A model generated the notes under the pieces. It was not told the origin of the DNA. It did no database searches and was given only the letters and a program-made list of their open reading frames with translations. Positions 61,397 through 64,000 of a stretch of 64,000 nucleotides of DNA are shown one piece after another. Every line of letters begins with the position of its first letter. The first letter of the stretch is position 1. The position numbers and the translations under genes were made by a program. The DNA is from Candidatus Obscuribacter phosphatis (GTDB taxonomy: Bacteria; Cyanobacteriota; Vampirovibrionia; Obscuribacterales; Obscuribacteraceae): positions 310,001-374,000 of the forward strand of contig MOYA01000001.1 of the NCBI GenBank assembly GCA_001899315.1, read 5' to 3'.

Positions 61397-62914
61397 ATGA
61401 CCGGCATCAGCGATAAGACAGAGAAAACCGGCAAGCGCGCTCTCGATCTTTATTATGGTATCTCTAGTAGTGGCGGCCAAATAGCGGCTCCCCTCATCGA
61501 TACTCATTTGCCGAGGCTTCCCGAGAATGTCCATCAGATTCGGCGCTTCTGGTTGACTCCAGAAGTGGAAGAAGCTCTGCGCGATCACAGCCTGGTTTCA
61601 TCCATCGCCCATGTGCGTATGTTGGGCGCCACCGGCATTGTCCCTAAAGAAGTGGCTACCAAGGTGGAAGAAGGTCTTTTGACCATCATGGAAGAATGCC
61701 GCGGCGGCATCTGTCTGCTCACCGCTCTCGATACCGATATCAATCAGTCGATCAGCCGGCGGCTTTATGAACTGGTAGGCGAACTGGCTGCTGTTATTGA
61801 TCTGGCGCGTTCGCCGAATGACTCGCTAGCTGTCAATATTAGACTCTATTTGAGACAGGCTGTCGTAGAAATTTTTGCCAAGCTTCTGAGGGTGCGAGAG
61901 ATTTTGCTCAAGCTGGCCGAGCGTGATATGGACGCGCCCATGCCTGGTCATACTCATATGCAACCGGCTTGCGCCATTTTGCTTTCGCATTTTTGGTTGG
62001 CTAACGAGGCTCGCTTTGCCCGTGATTTCGATAGACTGACCGACCTTTATAAAAGGCTCAATCTTTCTCCTCTCGGCGCTGCCTCATTAGCCGGCACCAG
62101 CAAGCCGATCGACCGAGAAATGGTGGCTTTTGAGCTTGGTTTTGATGGTTTGGTGGAAAACAGCATTGATGCTGTTTCAGATCGCGACTTTGTGGTTGAG
62201 TTTGCCAGTTTCGCAGCTATCTGCGGCATTCATTACAGTCAGTTAGCCAGTGAGCTATTGCTCTGGTCTACTCAAGAGTTTGACTTTGTTCGTCTACCCA
62301 GGGCTCTGACAATCAAGAGCCCCAATATGCCCCACAAGCGAAACCCCGAGCTGCTCGAACTTTTGCGCGCCCGTACCGCCTTATTCAGCGGCCGTCTCAG
62401 CGAATTTATCTGTGAGCTTAAGGGGTTGCCTGTCAGCTATTCCGGTGATTTGAAAGAGTGTTTGCCTGGTCTGGTTGATGTGGTGGAGAATTTGCGCTTT
62501 GTCACCGAAGTGGCCGCCACAGTTTTGCCGGCCTTTAAGTTTAATTTGGCTCGCATGCAGGCTCAGGCTCATTCTGATTTGACTAATGCCTCGATGGCTG
62601 TCGATTATCTTATTGAAAGAGCTACGCCTCAAGAGAAGGCGCGCGAAGTCGTGGAAAACCTAGGCGACTATTGCAAGAAACGGCACCGCCAATTGACCGA
62701 CCTCACTCTTTCGGAATGGCAGCAGTTTTCTCCTGCCTTCGAAGACGATATATACGGCTATTTGCAGTTGGAAGTTTCGGTGGAGTCGCTCACTTCCAGA
62801 GGGGGCACCGCCACACCGCGGGTGATGGAAGGGCTTTCAAGAGCTGCTTCGCTCTTTAGTCAAGATAGTGAGCGTTTGCCGCCCTTAGTGAAAGAGTTGC
62901 TCGCCGCAAAATAG
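61397..62914 (+). CDS. ArgH-like lyase with altered active-site motifs
   Basis: This 505-residue protein belongs to the fumarase/aspartase superfamily and looks most like argininosuccinate lyase: PMPGHTHMQPA (His187), SPLGAASLAGTSKPIDREM and AVSDRDFVVEFAS. It differs at key places. The mobile-loop signature GSSxMPxKxNP reads KSPNMPHKRNP, retaining Ser308 but losing Gly and the second Ser, and MPHKRNP is the adenylosuccinate-lyase form. The usual RSRNDQ reads RSPNDS. An extra N-terminus of about 40 residues is present. It may be a diverged ArgH or a lyase for another fumarate-releasing reaction. No other arginine gene is near. Confidence 0.8.
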   Translation: MTGISDKTEKTGKRALDLYYGISSSGGQIAAPLIDTHLPRLPENVHQIRRFWLTPEVEEALRDHSLVSSIAHVRMLGATGIVPKEVATKVEEGLLTIMEECRGGICLLTALDTDINQSISRRLYELVGELAAVIDLARSPNDSLAVNIRLYLRQAVVEIFAKLLRVREILLKLAERDMDAPMPGHTHMQPACAILLSHFWLANEARFARDFDRLTDLYKRLNLSPLGAASLAGTSKPIDREMVAFELGFDGLVENSIDAVSDRDFVVEFASFAAICGIHYSQLASELLLWSTQEFDFVRLPRALTIKSPNMPHKRNPELLELLRARTALFSGRLSEFICELKGLPVSYSGDLKECLPGLVDVVENLRFVTEVAATVLPAFKFNLARMQAQAHSDLTNASMAVDYLIERATPQEKAREVVENLGDYCKKRHRQLTDLTLSEWQQFSPAFEDDIYGYLQLEVSVESLTSRGGTATPRVMEGLSRAASLFSQDSERLPPLVKELLAAK

Positions 62915-63051
62915 GCTGGTTTTCTTGTTTTGCCACTTTTCAACCTTCTTAAATTAGTCAAAGCTTTACCGGCATTTACTATTTACAAGGGTGTCGGATG
63001 TTAACTTTATAACAGTGTTCTTTTGGACTGTGTTTTCGCGGAGACTTTTTG

Positions 63052-64000
63052 ATGAAGGCAATGGTGCTGGCGGCCGGTGTCGGTTCGCGTCTTGACCCTC
63101 TTACCACCCAATTACCAAAGCCGCTTGTGCCGGTAGCCAACATTCCTGTAATGGAGCACATTCTCACTCTACTCAAGCATCACGGCATAAGAGATGTTGT
63201 GGCTAATTTGCATTATCTTCCTGAGAAATTGGTTGAGTATTTTGGTGACGGCTCGCGTTTTGATATGAATATCGAAATGCGCCAAGAAGAAAAGCTCTCA
63301 GGTGATGCCGGCGGCGTTAGATTTTGCCGAGATTTTCTCAGCGACGGAACCTTTGTGGTCTTGATGGGCGACTTGCTCACCGATGCCGATCTCGGCTATG
63401 TCATTGCCGAGCATAAGCGCAAAGGGGCGCTTGCCAGCATTGGTCTAAAGCGCGTGCACGATGTCACCCGCTTTGGTGTGGCTGTTCTGGACGAAGATGG
63501 TTTTATCACCGGCTTCCAAGAAAAGCCTAAGCGCGAGGAAGCTCTCTCTGATCTGGCATCCACCGGCATTTATGTCCTTGAGCCGGAAGTTTTCCAGTAT
63601 ATGCCGGCTACCGGTGAATTTGGCTTTGGTCGCCAGCTCTTCCCCATGCTTGTCAAAGAGGGCAAGAAAGTTTTGGGTGTAGAGATTGAAGCTTATTGGT
63701 CGGATGTAGGCACAATTGAGCAGTACTGGCTTTCAAATTTTGATGTGCTCAAGGGCCGTCTCAAATCTGAGTTGCAAGACTATAAGAAAATAGTTTATGG
63801 CTTTTTCAATGTCTATCTTGCACCATCGGCGGTGGTAGCACCCGGTGTAGAGATTATGGCCAACGTCATCATTGGACCAAACTGTCTTTTGGAAGACAAT
63901 GTTGTACTGAAGGGCAATGTAGTCTTGGGCGAAGGCACTATTGTCGGCGCCGGTGCTCAGTTGGAAGATGTCATTCTTTGGCCCGGTTCGCGGGTTGAGG
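63052..64000 (+). CDS. Sugar-1-phosphate nucleotidylyltransferase (partial, runs off the window)
   Basis: ATG 63052, with GGAG nine bases upstream, opens a frame that is still open at the window end (316 codons seen). The N-terminal NTP-transferase domain has MVLAAGVGSRLDPLTTQLPK followed by PLVPVANIPVMEH, then VVLMGDLLTDAD and DLASTGIYVLEPEVF. From about residue 250 hexapeptide repeats begin (VVAPGVEIMANVIIGPNCLL, NVVLGEGTIVGAG), forming a left-handed beta helix. It probably makes GDP-mannose or a similar nucleotide sugar. In Cyanobacteria such proteins often continue into a phosphomannomutase-like domain; that cannot be seen here. Confidence 0.92.
   Translation, partial: MKAMVLAAGVGSRLDPLTTQLPKPLVPVANIPVMEHILTLLKHHGIRDVVANLHYLPEKLVEYFGDGSRFDMNIEMRQEEKLSGDAGGVRFCRDFLSDGTFVVLMGDLLTDADLGYVIAEHKRKGALASIGLKRVHDVTRFGVAVLDEDGFITGFQEKPKREEALSDLASTGIYVLEPEVFQYMPATGEFGFGRQLFPMLVKEGKKVLGVEIEAYWSDVGTIEQYWLSNFDVLKGRLKSELQDYKKIVYGFFNVYLAPSAVVAPGVEIMANVIIGPNCLLEDNVVLKGNVVLGEGTIVGAGAQLEDVILWPGSRVE

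Overview
The window is a chromosomal segment of a non-photosynthetic, Gram-negative-type bacterium with balanced base composition. My best guess is a deep relative of Cyanobacteria such as Vampirovibrionia/Melainabacteria (Obscuribacterales). That rests on recall and gene mix: an rsmE-yggS-sepF cluster, adjacent accD-accA, envelope functions needing two membranes (RND pump, DsbD), no photosynthesis genes, and three Hanks-type Ser/Thr kinases, two of them with N-terminal Cys motifs. I see no tRNA, rRNA, CRISPR array, insertion sequence or prophage.

Layout. 0-5 kb: a stand-alone B3/B4 tRNA-editing-like protein, a kinase with duplicated Cys motifs and a leucine-rich C-terminus, and a Cys/Pro-rich beta-helix protein. 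5-12 kb: membrane glycosyltransferases, a leucine-rich-repeat protein, a GT2 enzyme and a membrane-anchored di-heme cytochrome. 12-17 kb: a TadE/TadG-like pseudopilin cluster without its ATPase. 17-21 kb: a tandem pair of membrane-bound EEP-fold enzymes, a rhomboid protease and an alpha/beta hydrolase. 21-27 kb: an overlapping tetR - membrane fusion protein - RND pump operon with a small exported protein. 27-39 kb: a second kinase, pyrD, an AI-2E-type permease, two large paralogous GT-C proteins, a GH1 glycosidase and DsbD. 39-46 kb: Bcp peroxiredoxin, a large membrane-tethered Roadblock/LC7 protein and pheST. 47-52 kb: a Nudix hydrolase, a 43-residue basic protein, obgE, a PC4-like protein, an M23 peptidase and an orphan AbiEi-like regulator beside a perfect 28-bp palindrome. 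52-59 kb: sepF, yggS, rsmE, accD, accA and a third kinase. 59-64 kb: an MFS exporter, a 56-residue protein, an ArgH-like lyase with altered motifs, and the start of a sugar-nucleotide pyrophosphorylase cut by the window edge.

The most unusual signal is between genes. Several spacers hold short tandem repeats whose unit length and sequence differ at each site: 7 bp x 26 after accA, 16 bp x 7 between accD and accA, 11 bp x 11 after the Nudix gene, 14-15 bp x 10 after the 43-residue gene, and 13 bp and 25 bp units after the PC4 gene. In two cases the first unit is the end of the upstream gene including its stop codon, which suggests local expansion from gene 3' ends rather than insertion of one mobile repeat.

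Functionally the window mixes housekeeping (fatty-acid carboxylation, Phe-tRNA charging and proofreading, pyrimidine synthesis, ribosome maturation, cell division) with envelope and signalling work (polyprenol-linked glycosyl transfer, efflux, disulfide reduction, wall peptidase, kinases). Many starts appear to be GTG or TTG; where I moved a start I give the reason.
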